From Mycobacterium kyorinense (lineage in GTDB: Bacteria; Actinomycetota; Actinomycetes; Mycobacteriales; Mycobacteriaceae), in contig NZ_LZKJ01000009.1 of the NCBI RefSeq assembly GCF_001672775.1, positions 1 to 45,391 of the forward strand: a DNA stretch of 45,391 nt. The letters run 5' to 3'. Positions within the stretch are counted from its first letter, which is position 1, and every line of letters starts with the position of its first letter. Below the pieces are notes generated by a model, which saw only the letters and a list, made by a program, of their open reading frames with translations, was not told the origin of the DNA and made no database searches. Position numbers and translations under genes: made by a program. Below, in pieces: positions 16,696 through 25,826 of the stretch.

Positions 16696-18074
16696 CCGCC
16701 GGCTCCCTGTTCGGCGGGCAGTGGGCCTGACGGCGCGCCGACGGGCGCCGGCGCTGGTCCCGGTGCGGGACTGTTGGGCGCGTTGGGGGCGGGCGGAACG
16801 AGCAGCGCCTGCAGGTCGTCCGGGTTGGGCGGATGCACACCGGGCGCCGGTACCCAGGTCAACTCCGGAATCGGGGTCTGCGCCTTGGCTTCCGTAGCGG
16901 GCGTGTCATAGATGATCTGGCCCTTGTATGCGGTGATCGAGTTGATGGGGTGGAACATCATCGGCGGGTAGTTCGCCGTCAGCCGGCGCAGCGGCGGACC
17001 CAGCCGCTCCCGGCAGATCTCGGCGCGCTTGTAGTAGTCCGGTGCGACCAGACCGGCGGCGGTGTCGAACGAGCCGCCGCAGATGAACTGAACCGGGTTG
17101 GAGAATTCCGGAATCGACAACAGCCCGTTCAGCGTGCCCTGCGCAGGGTCATAGATGTTGTAGAAGTTGCTGATCCCCGGACCGGCAACGTGCAACACCT
17201 GTTCAATGTTTTCGCTCTGGTCGCTCAACGTCTTGCTCAAGTCGCCCACCTTGTTGACCGTTCCGATCAACGTCGAGTTGTTCTCGTGCAAAAAGCCTTT
17301 GACGTCGTTGAGCGCCTGGTTGAGGGCCCCGATGGTCTGATCGAGATGGTCGGAGCTGTGGGCGAGCACCTGCGACACCGAGGCCACATGCCCGGAGAAC
17401 GCGACGATCTGTTCGTTGCTCGTCGACAGCGCTTCGACCAACACTTGCAGGCTCTTGACCGCACCGAAAATGTCGGTGCGCGAATCGCCCAACCGGCCCG
17501 CGGCTTGGGACAACTCGCGTAGTGCGCTGTGGAATGATTCGCCGGTGCCGTCGAACGTGTCGGCGGCCTGGTTGATCGCCTTACCCAGCGGCCCCTGCAT
17601 CTGTCCCGCTGCCGGACTGAGTTGATTGGCCAGATCGGTCAACGATTCTTTGACCTCGTCCCACTCCACGGGCACCGCGGTGCGAGACAGGTCGATGCTT
17701 GCTCCGTCTGCCATCACCGGCCCGCTGGTGTAGGCGGGGGCAAGCTGAATGAAACGCGCTGCCACCAGGTTCGGAGCCATGATGACTGCCCGCGCGTCCT
17801 GAGGGACTTTGACACCGCGGTCTACCGACATGGTGATCTTCACGTCTTCCGCGCGTGGTTCGATCGAGTCGATCTTGCCGACCGGCACGCCGACGATGCG
17901 GATTTGGTCTCCGGGATAAAGGCCGACAGCCGACGTGAAGTAGCCGACGATCTTGTGGCCGGTGCGCGCCGGCCAGACCAGGTAAGCGCCTGCTGCGATG
18001 AGAACCGCGAGTGAGACGGCCAGAGTCAGCCGCAGCGTTCGGCTGCGTTGTTGGAGGACAGAGGCGATAGTCAT
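16692..18074 (-). CDS. mce4D: Mce4D, Mce-family substrate-binding subunit
   Basis: A 460-aa Mce protein: N-terminal membrane helix (~14-34), MCE domain beginning at VGYFTSAVGLYPGDQIRIVG (~43-62), a helical needle region, and a Pro/Ala-rich tail from ~410. The ATG at 18074 has GAGGAGGAG just upstream. A 49-bp gap separates it from mce4C, the widest between adjacent mce4A-F genes. It functions with the other five Mce4 subunits in lipid and cholesterol uptake. Confidence 0.95.
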   Translation of the reverse strand: MTIASVLQQRSRTLRLTLAVSLAVLIAAGAYLVWPARTGHKIVGYFTSAVGLYPGDQIRIVGVPVGKIDSIEPRAEDVKITMSVDRGVKVPQDARAVIMAPNLVAARFIQLAPAYTSGPVMADGASIDLSRTAVPVEWDEVKESLTDLANQLSPAAGQMQGPLGKAINQAADTFDGTGESFHSALRELSQAAGRLGDSRTDIFGAVKSLQVLVEALSTSNEQIVAFSGHVASVSQVLAHSSDHLDQTIGALNQALNDVKGFLHENNSTLIGTVNKVGDLSKTLSDQSENIEQVLHVAGPGISNFYNIYDPAQGTLNGLLSIPEFSNPVQFICGGSFDTAAGLVAPDYYKRAEICRERLGPPLRRLTANYPPMMFHPINSITAYKGQIIYDTPATEAKAQTPIPELTWVPAPGVHPPNPDDLQALLVPPAPNAPNSPAPGPAPAPVGAPSGPLPAEQGAGG

Positions 18075-18123
18075 GGGCGCCGCTCCTCCTCATCACTTCG
18101 TTCTGCATCGTCGACGGCGCGGG

Positions 18124-19185
18124 TCATGGCGACTGCGGCCTAATGATCCACCGCTCCTGGATCAGCCCGCGCAGGTAGTCTGCCAAGCTGTCCGGGATCT
18201 TGCCGGGCTGGAAGACGGCGTCGAACATGATCCCGACGATCGGTGCCGGTACCACGCCGTAGACGTTTACGTTGAACCCGGGTCCGGAGCCAACAACCTC
18301 TCCCAGCGTGGTCGCGTATGGGGGCAGGCGTTTGAGCGCCTCGCTGATGTAGTCGCGGCGCTCGTTGAGCTGATCCAAGACCAGATTGAGCTTGGACAGC
18401 GACGGGCCGAACTCTTTGCGGTTGTCGGCCACGAAGCCGGAAAGCTGATGGGAGACATCGTCGATCCCGGAGATTAACTGGCCCAAGGCAGCGCGGCGCG
18501 CGTCCAGCGCGGCGAACAATTGGTTCCCGTCCAGGATCAGCTGGTTGACCTGCCCGGCGCGGTCGGCCAGGATCGCCGTCACCGACTTCGCGTGTGCCAG
18601 CAGGTTTCCCAACGCTTCGTCGCGACGGTTCAGCGTGCGAGACAATGACGTCACGCCGTCCAGGGCACCGCGCAGTTGCGGGGTGGCGTCGCGCAGCGCG
18701 TCGGTGAGAACCTGCAGCGACTTTTCGAATTGGTCTTTGTCTAACTCGCCGGAGTTGCGGCCCAGATCCTGTAGCGCGGAGTTGAGGGCATACGGCGTTG
18801 TCGTGCGGCTCAGCGGGATCGTCGTTGCGCTACCGCTGCCCGCCGGGGTCACCGAGATCGCTCGCTGACCCAGGATGGTGTCGGTCCGAATCGATGCCAG
18901 CGACTGACTGCCGACGGCGATGTGGCGGTCCACGGTGAACGACACCTTGGCGGCGTCACCGGCCAGCGCGACCGACTTCACCTGGCCCACTTTGATACCC
19001 GAGACGTAGACGTCGTTGCCGGGCGTGATGCCGCCGGCGTCGGTGAAGTAGGCGTCGTAATCCCGGCCTTGTGGCCAAAACGGTAACCCGGTGTAGCCGA
19101 ATGCGACCAACACGATGCAGATCACCAGGGTCAATCCGAAGATGCCGGTCCGCAGCGGATCGCGGCCTTCTGCGTTATTTGGCAA
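18124..19185 (-). CDS. mce4C: Mce4C, Mce-family substrate-binding subunit
   Basis: A 353-aa Mce protein with RDPLRTGIFG before the membrane helix (~14-32) and the MCE domain at ~40-120 (YFTDAGGITPGNDVYVSGI). The ending RWIIRP is typical of the C subunit. The start is TTG 19185; no ATG is near, and AGGGGAGG lies six bases upstream, so the rare start codon is well supported. The first 11 bp overlap the end of mce4B. The length is close to that in M. tuberculosis (357 aa). Confidence 0.94.
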   Translation of the reverse strand: MPNNAEGRDPLRTGIFGLTLVICIVLVAFGYTGLPFWPQGRDYDAYFTDAGGITPGNDVYVSGIKVGQVKSVALAGDAAKVSFTVDRHIAVGSQSLASIRTDTILGQRAISVTPAGSGSATTIPLSRTTTPYALNSALQDLGRNSGELDKDQFEKSLQVLTDALRDATPQLRGALDGVTSLSRTLNRRDEALGNLLAHAKSVTAILADRAGQVNQLILDGNQLFAALDARRAALGQLISGIDDVSHQLSGFVADNRKEFGPSLSKLNLVLDQLNERRDYISEALKRLPPYATTLGEVVGSGPGFNVNVYGVVPAPIVGIMFDAVFQPGKIPDSLADYLRGLIQERWIIRPQSP

Positions 19186-20224
19186 AAGCGCACCTCCCCT
19201 TGCTGGGGTCCGGCTGGCCGCCCATCGGGATCAGGATGTCGCTGCCGGCCGGTCCGTTGATCTTGATCGACACCGTGCAGAAGTAGATGTTGAAGTACGC
19301 GCCGTAGGCACCGAGCGCGGACAGCCGCAGGTAGTCCTCGGCCAGCTGCTCGATGTCGTTGTTCACTTCGTCTTGGCGATCGTTGAGTTCGGTGGCGATG
19401 GGCCGGGTGTTTTCGATGACGCCTTGCAGCGGCCTGCGTGCGCCCTTGAGCAATTCGGTCAGATCTGCAGTCGTGGATGCCAACGGCGGGATCGCCCCGG
19501 CGACCGCGTCGCGGTTTTGTGCCAGTCCGGTGATCAGTTGCTGCAACTGGTCGACGCTGGCCGAGAATTGTGCGCCCTTGTCGTCGACGGTGGTCAGCAC
19601 CGCGTTGAGGTTGGTGATCACGTCCCCGATGACCTGGTCACGCGCGCCCAGCGCCGAGCTGAAGGCGTTGGTGTCGGCCAGCAGATTCGACAGCGCTCCG
19701 CCCTGGCCCTGCAACAGTTGGATCACGTAGCTGCTGATCGTGTTGACCTTGTCGGCGTCCAAGCCTTTGACCACCGGGCGCAGGCCGCCGAGCAGCGCGT
19801 CGAGATCGAGCGCCGGCTGGGTGTGGTTCCGGTCGATGGTCGCGCCGGCCGGCAACTTGCGCAGTTCGCCAGGGCCGGACGTGATTTCCAGGAACCGGTC
19901 GCCGACCAGGTTGTCGTAGCGGATCACCGCGCGGGTCGATGAATACAGCGTGTAGCGCTTGTCGACGGTGAACGCCACGTCAACGCTGTTGTCGCGGTTG
20001 AGCTTGACGCCCTTCACCGCGCCGACCGGCACACCGGCGATGCGCACCTTTTGCCCGGACTTCAGCCGCGTCGCGTCGGAGAAGTTGGCGTGGTAGGTGT
20101 TCGACGGGCCGAACCGGAACTCGCCGAAGATCACTACCAGCCCGAGTGCGACCAGCAGCATGGTGACGGTGAAGATGCCGACCTTCACCATCATCGAGCG
20201 GTGCGATTCGTGTACGTCGGCCAT
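19175..20224 (-). CDS. mce4B: Mce4B, Mce-family substrate-binding subunit
   Basis: A 349-aa Mce protein: short cytoplasmic start, membrane helix (~11-31), MCE domain (~38-118, with YHANFSDATRLKSGQKVRIA), helical region, and a C-end without the Pro-rich tail. It ends DPSKGRCAFAK. Mce4B is one of the six subunits of the cholesterol importer. Its start ATG overlaps the mce4A stop by one base and its end overlaps mce4C by 11 bp, as expected for one operon. Confidence 0.95.
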   Translation of the reverse strand: MADVHESHRSMMVKVGIFTVTMLLVALGLVVIFGEFRFGPSNTYHANFSDATRLKSGQKVRIAGVPVGAVKGVKLNRDNSVDVAFTVDKRYTLYSSTRAVIRYDNLVGDRFLEITSGPGELRKLPAGATIDRNHTQPALDLDALLGGLRPVVKGLDADKVNTISSYVIQLLQGQGGALSNLLADTNAFSSALGARDQVIGDVITNLNAVLTTVDDKGAQFSASVDQLQQLITGLAQNRDAVAGAIPPLASTTADLTELLKGARRPLQGVIENTRPIATELNDRQDEVNNDIEQLAEDYLRLSALGAYGAYFNIYFCTVSIKINGPAGSDILIPMGGQPDPSKGRCAFAK

Positions 20225-21426
20225 CAGAAGTCATCCCGTTCCGCGAAGGCGCCGTGGAACAAGAACTGCAGCGTCGACGGCGCATCCACCTGCATTTCGG
20301 TGAACGGCTCGTACGGGATGTAGGCGTTGTCGGTGACCAGGAACGGCGAGCGGAACCAGGAGCCGCCGGTCTGCTTGGTCGGGATATCGGGCAGCCCACG
20401 GCAATTGGGGCCGCCAGACGCGTTGACGATCGGCAGGCTCTCCGGATAGGTGTACGACGGCGCGCCGAGGATAAAGCTCGAGGAGGTGAACAAGCCAGCT
20501 TTGCGGACACCGAGCAGCGGCGCGAACTCGTCGAGGCCACGCTGGATTCCCCGGAACATGCAACCGAACTCCGGCGAGTAGTCACCGGTGACTTTCAGCG
20601 GGGCGCGCAGCCGCTTGATCGCGTCGATGAGGTCTTGCTCAGCGGGCGCCAGCGTGTCGTAGACATTGTTGGCCAGGCCGATCGTCGCCAACAGCGTGTC
20701 GTTCAAGTTGCCTTGCTGATCCACGACGGTCTTGGCAATCGTCGGCGTGTTCTGAAAGACGGTGACCAGGTCGGGGGCAGCGTCCGCGTAGATGTTGGCC
20801 ACCTGGGCCACCTTGGCGAAGTCCTGCCGCAGGGTCGACAACTGCGGGTTGGTCTGTTGGGTAAGGGTATTCGTGCCCGCCAGCAACGCGCCCAGGTCAT
20901 CGCCGTGACCGCGCAGGCCCTCGGCGATGGCGCTGATCGTGGCATTGAGGTCCACCGGATCGATCTTGTGCAACAAATCGATCAGTGACTGGAACAACGT
21001 GTTGACTTCCAGCGAAACCGCGTCCGCCTTAAGGTGCGCCCCCGGACGAAGGGATGTTGCCGACGGTTTCTGCGGCGGAATGAATTCCACCGACTTGGCA
21101 CCGAAGATGGTGTTGCTGGCGATGTGAACGGTTGCATTCGACGGCACGAAACGCAGTTCGCGGCTGTCGATGGCCAATTCAAGCTGGGCCTGCTCGTCGG
21201 AGTATTTGACGTTCTTGACTTTGCCGATCTGGATGCCGCGGTATTTCACTTTGTTGTCGCGGTCCATCACCAACCCGGCGCGCGGCGCGGTCAGCGTGAC
21301 GGTGTCGGTCGAGGAAAAAGCGGCGTTGTACGACAGGTACGTCAACAGCGCAAAGCCCACTAATAGAGAGGCCAGCAGCGTTGCTGCCAGCCTGACATGT
21401 GTGCGTCGTGCGCCCGTGCTTGCCAT
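20224..21426 (-). CDS. mce4A: Mce4A, Mce-family substrate-binding subunit
   Basis: A 400-aa Mce protein, the same length as M. tuberculosis Mce4A. It has a membrane helix (~12-32), an MCE domain (~40-118) with the segment PRAGLVMDRDNKVKYRG, a helical tunnel region, and a long C-terminal domain with paired Cys (FGCMFRG and NCRGLP). Mce4A is the subunit most often linked to cholesterol entry in infection. It is 59 bp downstream of yrbE4B. Confidence 0.95.
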   Translation of the reverse strand: MASTGARRTHVRLAATLLASLLVGFALLTYLSYNAAFSSTDTVTLTAPRAGLVMDRDNKVKYRGIQIGKVKNVKYSDEQAQLELAIDSRELRFVPSNATVHIASNTIFGAKSVEFIPPQKPSATSLRPGAHLKADAVSLEVNTLFQSLIDLLHKIDPVDLNATISAIAEGLRGHGDDLGALLAGTNTLTQQTNPQLSTLRQDFAKVAQVANIYADAAPDLVTVFQNTPTIAKTVVDQQGNLNDTLLATIGLANNVYDTLAPAEQDLIDAIKRLRAPLKVTGDYSPEFGCMFRGIQRGLDEFAPLLGVRKAGLFTSSSFILGAPSYTYPESLPIVNASGGPNCRGLPDIPTKQTGGSWFRSPFLVTDNAYIPYEPFTEMQVDAPSTLQFLFHGAFAERDDF

Positions 21427-21485
21427 CGCTCCCTCTACCGGATTCCCCGGCTTCGCATAATCGCCTTGCTGTGCATCGTCGCCTG

Positions 21486-22328
21486 CTACCCGGAGAGGTT
21501 GAAGTTACCGGACGCGCCGTAAACCGCCAGCGAGATGAACAAAGTGATGACCACGACGACGATCAGCGACGTGCGCACCGCCTGACCGACCGCGATGCCG
21601 ACGCCCACCGGACCACCAGAAGCGTTGTAGCCGTAGTAGGTATGGACCAGCATGACCGCGATCGACATCACGATGGCTTGCAAGAACGACCACAGCAGGT
21701 CGGTCGGATTCAGAAACGTGTTGAAGTAATGGTCATACAGCCCCGCCGACTGACCGTTGATGAACACGGTGGTGAACCGAGCGGCGAAAAATGACGCCAG
21801 TACCGCCAACGAATACAGCGGGATGATCGCGATCAACCCGGCGATCAACCGAGTGGATACCAGGTAGGACACCGAGTGCACGGCCATCGATTCGATCGCG
21901 TCGATCTCCTCGGCCACCCGCATCGCCCCGAGCTGTGCGGTGGTGCCGGCCCCGATAGTGGCGGCCAGCGCAATACCGGCCACCACCGGCGCGACGATGC
22001 GGACGTTGAGAAACGCCGACAAAAACCCGGTCAGCGCCTCGATGCCGATGTTGCCCAGCGACTCGTAACCCTGCACCGCGATGACGCCGCCGGACGCCAA
22101 CGTCAAAAACGCTGCCACGCCCACTGTTCCGCCGATCATCACCAGCGCGCCGGTGCCCATGGTCATTTCGGCGATCAGCCGCACCGTCTCTTTGCGGTAG
22201 CGCGTCAGCGCATTGGGGATGTAGCGCATCGACTCGCCGTAGAACAGCGCCTGCTCGCCGAAGTCGTCGATCGGCCCGCCGAAGCGTGAGAAGAAACGGC
22301 GAAAACGCAGGGTGGCGTCGTAGCTCAT
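21486..22328 (-). CDS. yrbE4B: YrbE4B, MlaE-type permease of the Mce4 transporter
   Basis: A 280-aa integral membrane protein of the MlaE permease family, with about five hydrophobic segments and the cytoplasmic coupling motif EEIDAIESMAVH that contacts the ATPase. With YrbE4A it forms the inner-membrane channel under the Mce4 hexamer; the ATPase MceG is encoded elsewhere. It lies 4 bp after yrbE4A, so it is co-translated. The length equals that of M. tuberculosis YrbE4B. Confidence 0.96.
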   Translation of the reverse strand: MSYDATLRFRRFFSRFGGPIDDFGEQALFYGESMRYIPNALTRYRKETVRLIAEMTMGTGALVMIGGTVGVAAFLTLASGGVIAVQGYESLGNIGIEALTGFLSAFLNVRIVAPVVAGIALAATIGAGTTAQLGAMRVAEEIDAIESMAVHSVSYLVSTRLIAGLIAIIPLYSLAVLASFFAARFTTVFINGQSAGLYDHYFNTFLNPTDLLWSFLQAIVMSIAVMLVHTYYGYNASGGPVGVGIAVGQAVRTSLIVVVVITLFISLAVYGASGNFNLSG

Positions 22329-22332
22329 CGAT

Positions 22333-23097
22333 TCACCGGCTCAGCACTCGAACGCCGATCGCCGTCATAATCACGTTGATCACGAACAGGCAGATGAACG
22401 CGTAGACCACGGTTTCGTTGACGGCGACGCCGACCCCTTTCGGGCCGCCCTTGACCGTCAGCCCCCGGTAGCAGCCGACCAGGCCGGCCACCACACCGAA
22501 CAACAACGCCTTGACTTCGGAGAGCACCAGCTCACCGAGGTGCGTCAGCACGGTCAGCCCGTTGACGAAGGCGCCCGGGTTGACGCCCTGCAACAACACC
22601 GAGAAGACGTAGCCGCCGGCGATGCCGATCGCCGAGACCAGGCCGTTGAGCAACAGCGCGACGAACGTCGACGCCAACACTCTGGGGACGACCAGCCGCT
22701 GGATCGGGTCGATACCCAAGACCCGCATAGCGTCGATTTCCTCGCGGATGGTCCGAGCGCCCAGATCGGCGCAGATCGCGGTGGCGCCGGCACCGGCCAC
22801 CACCAACACGGTGACGACGGGACCGAGCTGGGTAATGGTCCCGAAGGCGGTTCCTGCTCCGGAGAGGTCAGCTGCACCGAGTTCGCGCAGCAGGATATTG
22901 AGGGTGAACGCGACGAGGACCGTGAACGGAATCGCCACCAGCAGCGTCGGGATCAGCGAAACCCGGGCGATCATCCAGGTCTGGTCGAGAAACTCGCGGA
23001 ATTGGAACGGGCGTCGGACCGTCTTGCTGAACGTCTCCAGGGACATTTCGACGAACCCGCCCACGGCCCGGGCCGGAACCGCAAGCTGTTGGATCAA
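22333..23097 (-). CDS. yrbE4A: YrbE4A, MlaE-type permease; first gene of the mce4 operon
   Basis: A 254-aa MlaE-type permease with an amphipathic N-end, about five membrane segments and the coupling motif EEIDAMRVLGIDP. It is the first gene of the ten-gene minus-strand mce4 operon (23097 down to 12670). The upstream 260 bp contain two KstR-type boxes (23217-23230 and 23307-23320), so the operon is expected to be de-repressed by sterol CoA thioesters. The length equals M. tuberculosis YrbE4A. Confidence 0.96.
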   Translation of the reverse strand: MIQQLAVPARAVGGFVEMSLETFSKTVRRPFQFREFLDQTWMIARVSLIPTLLVAIPFTVLVAFTLNILLRELGAADLSGAGTAFGTITQLGPVVTVLVVAGAGATAICADLGARTIREEIDAMRVLGIDPIQRLVVPRVLASTFVALLLNGLVSAIGIAGGYVFSVLLQGVNPGAFVNGLTVLTHLGELVLSEVKALLFGVVAGLVGCYRGLTVKGGPKGVGVAVNETVVYAFICLFVINVIMTAIGVRVLSR

Positions 23098-23216
23098 CCT
23101 GGTCCCTTTCTCCCGCGGCTGCCTGCAACTTGGAGCGAAGCTATACTTCTCCGGTCGGCGCCGTCAAAGCTGCCTTCTGAGCGGACGACGCTCCGCGTGA
23201 GCGGGATCATATTAAC

Positions 23217-23230
23217 TAGAACACGTTCGC
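23217..23230. promoter_or_regulatory. KstR-type operator, imperfect (TAGAACACGTTCGC)
   Basis: Matches the KstR box TnnAACnnGTTnnA at every fixed base except the last. It lies ~120 bp upstream of yrbE4A and 77 bp from a second box. KstR is the TetR repressor of cholesterol genes. Confidence 0.7.
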
Positions 23231-23306
23231 AGTGTCAAAGAACGGCAAAATTAGGTCAAGATTTATAGTTTAACCAGGTCAGAACCTATTGTGACCCACA
23301 TCATTC

Positions 23307-23320
23307 TGGAACGTGTTCTA
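23307..23320. promoter_or_regulatory. KstR-type operator (TGGAACGTGTTCTA)
   Basis: A full match to TnnAACnnGTTnnA. It sits between the 3' end of hsd4A and the mce4 operon, ~210 bp from the yrbE4A start. With the site at 23217 it makes a double operator for mce4. Confidence 0.85.
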
Positions 23321-23357
23321 GCTCCACCGGGCTACCGCGCGGGTCCCCCTCACCGGA

Positions 23358-24272
23358 TCAGGACTCCATCAAGCTGGACGCGGCGAAGTTCACCTCGGGG
23401 TCGCGTTCAGCAAAGTAATCGTGCAGCGTCGTGCTGAGCTCGTCGGGGTCCCAGGCCTGCGCGTCCGAGGTGAATTGATGTTCTGCGGTGGGCGCGGCCA
23501 CCAGCGTGACCCGGGGCCCGTAGACGATGAAAACCTGGCCGTTGACCGCTTCAGCCGCCGGGGAGGCCAAAAACCGGACCAGCGTGACGACGTGTTCGGG
23601 TGAGAGCGGGTCGATCTGGCCCTCGCCGACCTCGGGTGCTGCGCCGAAGACCTCGGCGGTCATCGCGGTCCGCGCTCTCGGGCAGATCGCATTGGCGCAG
23701 ACCCCGTAGCGGCCCAGCGCTCGCGCGGCAGACAGGGTCAGCGCGGTGATGCCGGCTTTGGCGGCACCGTAGTTGGCCTGCCCGACCGGACCGACCAACC
23801 CCGCTTCCGACGATGTGTTGACGATCCGGCCGTAGATGGAGCCACCGGCTTCTTTGGCCTTCGACCGCCAATAGGTGGCTGCGTTGCGGGTAAGCAGGAA
23901 GTGGCCGCGCAGGTGCACCGCGATGACGGCATCCCAGTCCTCGTCGGACATATTGAACAGCATCCGATCGCGGGTGATCCCGGCGTTGTTGACGACGATG
24001 CTCAGCCCGCCCAGGCCGTCGGCGCAGCTGATGAGTTCGTCGGCGGTGGAGCGCTGGCTGATGTCACCGGCCACCGCGACTGCTTTGGAGCCGGCGGCGC
24101 TGATCTCGTCGAGGACGTCGGATGCGTCCAGCGCGGTGGCGATGTCGTTGACGACGACGCTGGCCCCGGCTCGAGCTAAGCCGATCGCCTCGGCACGTCC
24201 CAAGCCAGCGGCCGCACCGGTGACCACCGCGACCTTGCCGGATAGATCGGTCGCGTTCGTGCTGCTAGTCAA
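23358..24272 (-). CDS. hsd4A: Hsd4A-type 17-beta-hydroxysteroid / 3-hydroxyacyl-CoA dehydrogenase (SDR)
   Basis: A 304-aa SDR: TGAAAGLG (18-25), NNAG (95-98), Ser at 154-155 and Y168-x3-K172 (YGAAK). After the SDR domain comes a ~60-residue C-terminal extension ending in LMES. This extension, and the place between mce4 and fdxD, identify it as the Rv3502c type. That family has been reported to act both on the steroid 17-hydroxyl and on the hydroxyacyl-CoA of the side chain. It is 13 bp downstream of fdxD and so shares the KstR-regulated promoter at 24562-24575. Confidence 0.88.
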   Translation of the reverse strand: MTSSTNATDLSGKVAVVTGAAAGLGRAEAIGLARAGASVVVNDIATALDASDVLDEISAAGSKAVAVAGDISQRSTADELISCADGLGGLSIVVNNAGITRDRMLFNMSDEDWDAVIAVHLRGHFLLTRNAATYWRSKAKEAGGSIYGRIVNTSSEAGLVGPVGQANYGAAKAGITALTLSAARALGRYGVCANAICPRARTAMTAEVFGAAPEVGEGQIDPLSPEHVVTLVRFLASPAAEAVNGQVFIVYGPRVTLVAAPTAEHQFTSDAQAWDPDELSTTLHDYFAERDPEVNFAASSLMES

Positions 24273-24285
24273 TTTATGAATACCT

Positions 24286-24477
24286 CTAGTCTTCGCGTTT
24301 CAGAGCCGCACGTGGGCATTCGGCGATGGCCTGTTCGGCCAGCACTTCCCGGTCGGCAGGAATCGGATCGGTTTTGACCACGGCGTAGTCCTCGTCGTCC
24401 AGTTCGAAGACGTCCGGCGCGATTCCTACGCATATCGCGTTGCCCTCGCACCGATCGCGGTCCACTATCACTCGCAC
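24286..24477 (-). CDS. fdxD: [3Fe-4S] ferredoxin FdxD
   Basis: A 63-aa ferredoxin. Ligands are C10, C16 and C54 (DRCEGNAICVGIAPDVF and AECPRAAL); position 13 is Asn where a fourth Cys would be, as in [3Fe-4S] ferredoxins that serve P450s. It is a likely electron donor to the sterol oxidases, with Cyp142 in this window as one candidate. The ATG at 24477 has a GGATCCT-type upstream region read on the minus strand (AGGATCC). It is the first gene of the fdxD-hsd4A pair and divergent from fadE26. Confidence 0.93.
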   Translation of the reverse strand: MRVIVDRDRCEGNAICVGIAPDVFELDDEDYAVVKTDPIPADREVLAEQAIAECPRAALKRED

Positions 24478-24561
24478 GGGATCCTCCTTGGGCGTTTCCG
24501 ACTGGCGGTATTCCCACCATACGACGAAAGGCCGGGCGAATCGGCCGCTGGACCCCCAGAC

Positions 24562-24575
24562 TAGAACGTGTTACA
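24562..24575. promoter_or_regulatory. KstR-type operator (TAGAACGTGTTACA)
   Basis: A full match to TnnAACnnGTTnnA in the 159-bp divergent region between fdxD and fadE26, so it can control both directions. It is identical in sequence to the fadD19/echA19 box at 40148-40161. Confidence 0.9.
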
Positions 24576-24636
24576 AAACAGGGTGGGGGTGCCCCTGCCT
24601 TGCGGGGGAGTAAACGGGATCCCGAAGGGACGGCCA

Positions 24637-25818
24637 ATGCGCATCAGTTATACCCCGGAGCAGGAGGAACTGCGCCGCGAGTTGCGGTCGTACTTCGCCA
24701 ATCTGATCACCCCCGAGCGCCGGGAGGCCCTGAGCTCGACGTCGGGTGAAGTGGGCGAAGGCAACGTCTACCGAGAGACGGTCGCCCAGATGGGCAAGGA
24801 CGGGTGGCTCACCCTGAACTGGCCCAAGGAGTACGGCGGCCAGGACCGCTCCCCGATGGACTCGCTGATCTTCACCGACGAGGCCGCGATCGCCGGGGCG
24901 CCGGTGCCGTTTCTGACCATCAACAGCGTCGCGCCGACGATCATGGCCTTCGGCACCGAGGAGCAGAAGAAGTTCTACCTGCCCAAGATCGCGTCCGGCG
25001 ACTTGCATTTCTCGATCGGCTACTCCGAACCCGGCGCCGGCACTGACCTAGCCAACTTGCGGACCACCGCGGTGCGCGACGGCGACGACTACATCGTCAA
25101 CGGCCAGAAGATGTGGACCAGCCTGATCGCCTACGCCGACTACGTGTGGCTGGCGGTGCGCACCAACACCGAAGCCAAAAAGCATCGCGGCATCTCGATG
25201 CTGATCGTCCCGACCGCCTCGGACGGCTTCTCCTGGACACCGGTGCACACCATGGCGGGCGTCGACACCAGCGCCACCTACTACTCCGATGTCCGGGTCC
25301 CGGTGGCCAACCGGGTCGGCGAGGAGAACGGCGGGTGGAAGCTGGTCACCAACCAGCTCAACCACGAGCGCGTCGCACTGGTGTCAGCACAACCGATCAT
25401 CCTGGCGCTCAACCAGGTTCGCGAGTGGGCGCAAAACACCAAGGACGCCAGTGGCGCCCGGCTCATCGACTCCGAATGGGTGCAGCTCAACTTGGCCCGG
25501 GTGCACGCCAAGGTCGAGGTGCTCAAGCTGATCAACTGGGAGCTGGCGTCGTCGGAGGACGCCGCACCGTCACCGGCGGACGCGTCGGCGGCCAAGGTGT
25601 TCGGCACCGAACTGGCCACCGAGGCCTACCGGCTGCTGATGGAAGTGCTCGGCACCGCCGCGACGGTGCGGCAGAACTCGCCCGGCGCGTTGCTGCGGGG
25701 TCGGGTCGAGCGGATGCACCGGGCCTGCCTGATTCTCACCTTCGGCGGCGGCACCAACGAAGTTCAGCGCGACATCATCGGCATGGTGGCGCTGGGTCTG
25801 CCCCGAGCCAACCGATAG
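24637..25818 (+). CDS. fadE26: acyl-CoA dehydrogenase FadE26 (ChsE4 subunit)
   Basis: A 393-aa acyl-CoA dehydrogenase. The FAD/substrate segment is FSIGYSEPGAGTDLANL, the mid-domain motif is NGQKMWTSL, and the C-terminal FAD motif is FGGGTNEVQRDIIG. FadE26 and FadE27 form an alpha2-beta2 enzyme (ChsE4-ChsE5) that introduces the first double bond in the cholesterol side-chain acyl-CoA. The start is ATG 24637; the frame is open ~23 codons further, but the protein family begins at MRISYTPEQEELR. It is 8 bp upstream of fadE27 and controlled by the KstR box at 24562. Confidence 0.95.
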   Translation: MRISYTPEQEELRRELRSYFANLITPERREALSSTSGEVGEGNVYRETVAQMGKDGWLTLNWPKEYGGQDRSPMDSLIFTDEAAIAGAPVPFLTINSVAPTIMAFGTEEQKKFYLPKIASGDLHFSIGYSEPGAGTDLANLRTTAVRDGDDYIVNGQKMWTSLIAYADYVWLAVRTNTEAKKHRGISMLIVPTASDGFSWTPVHTMAGVDTSATYYSDVRVPVANRVGEENGGWKLVTNQLNHERVALVSAQPIILALNQVREWAQNTKDASGARLIDSEWVQLNLARVHAKVEVLKLINWELASSEDAAPSPADASAAKVFGTELATEAYRLLMEVLGTAATVRQNSPGALLRGRVERMHRACLILTFGGGTNEVQRDIIGMVALGLPRANR

Positions 25819-25826
25819 GGATTCTG

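Noticed and set aside
24586..24608. G-rich/C-rich stretch that could fold in the fadE26 leader
   Set aside because: Several weak alternative stems, no conserved riboswitch or terminator features.
25113..25826. In-frame upstream part of the fadE27 frame inside fadE26
   Set aside because: Out-of-frame reading of fadE26; FadE27 starts at ATG 25827.
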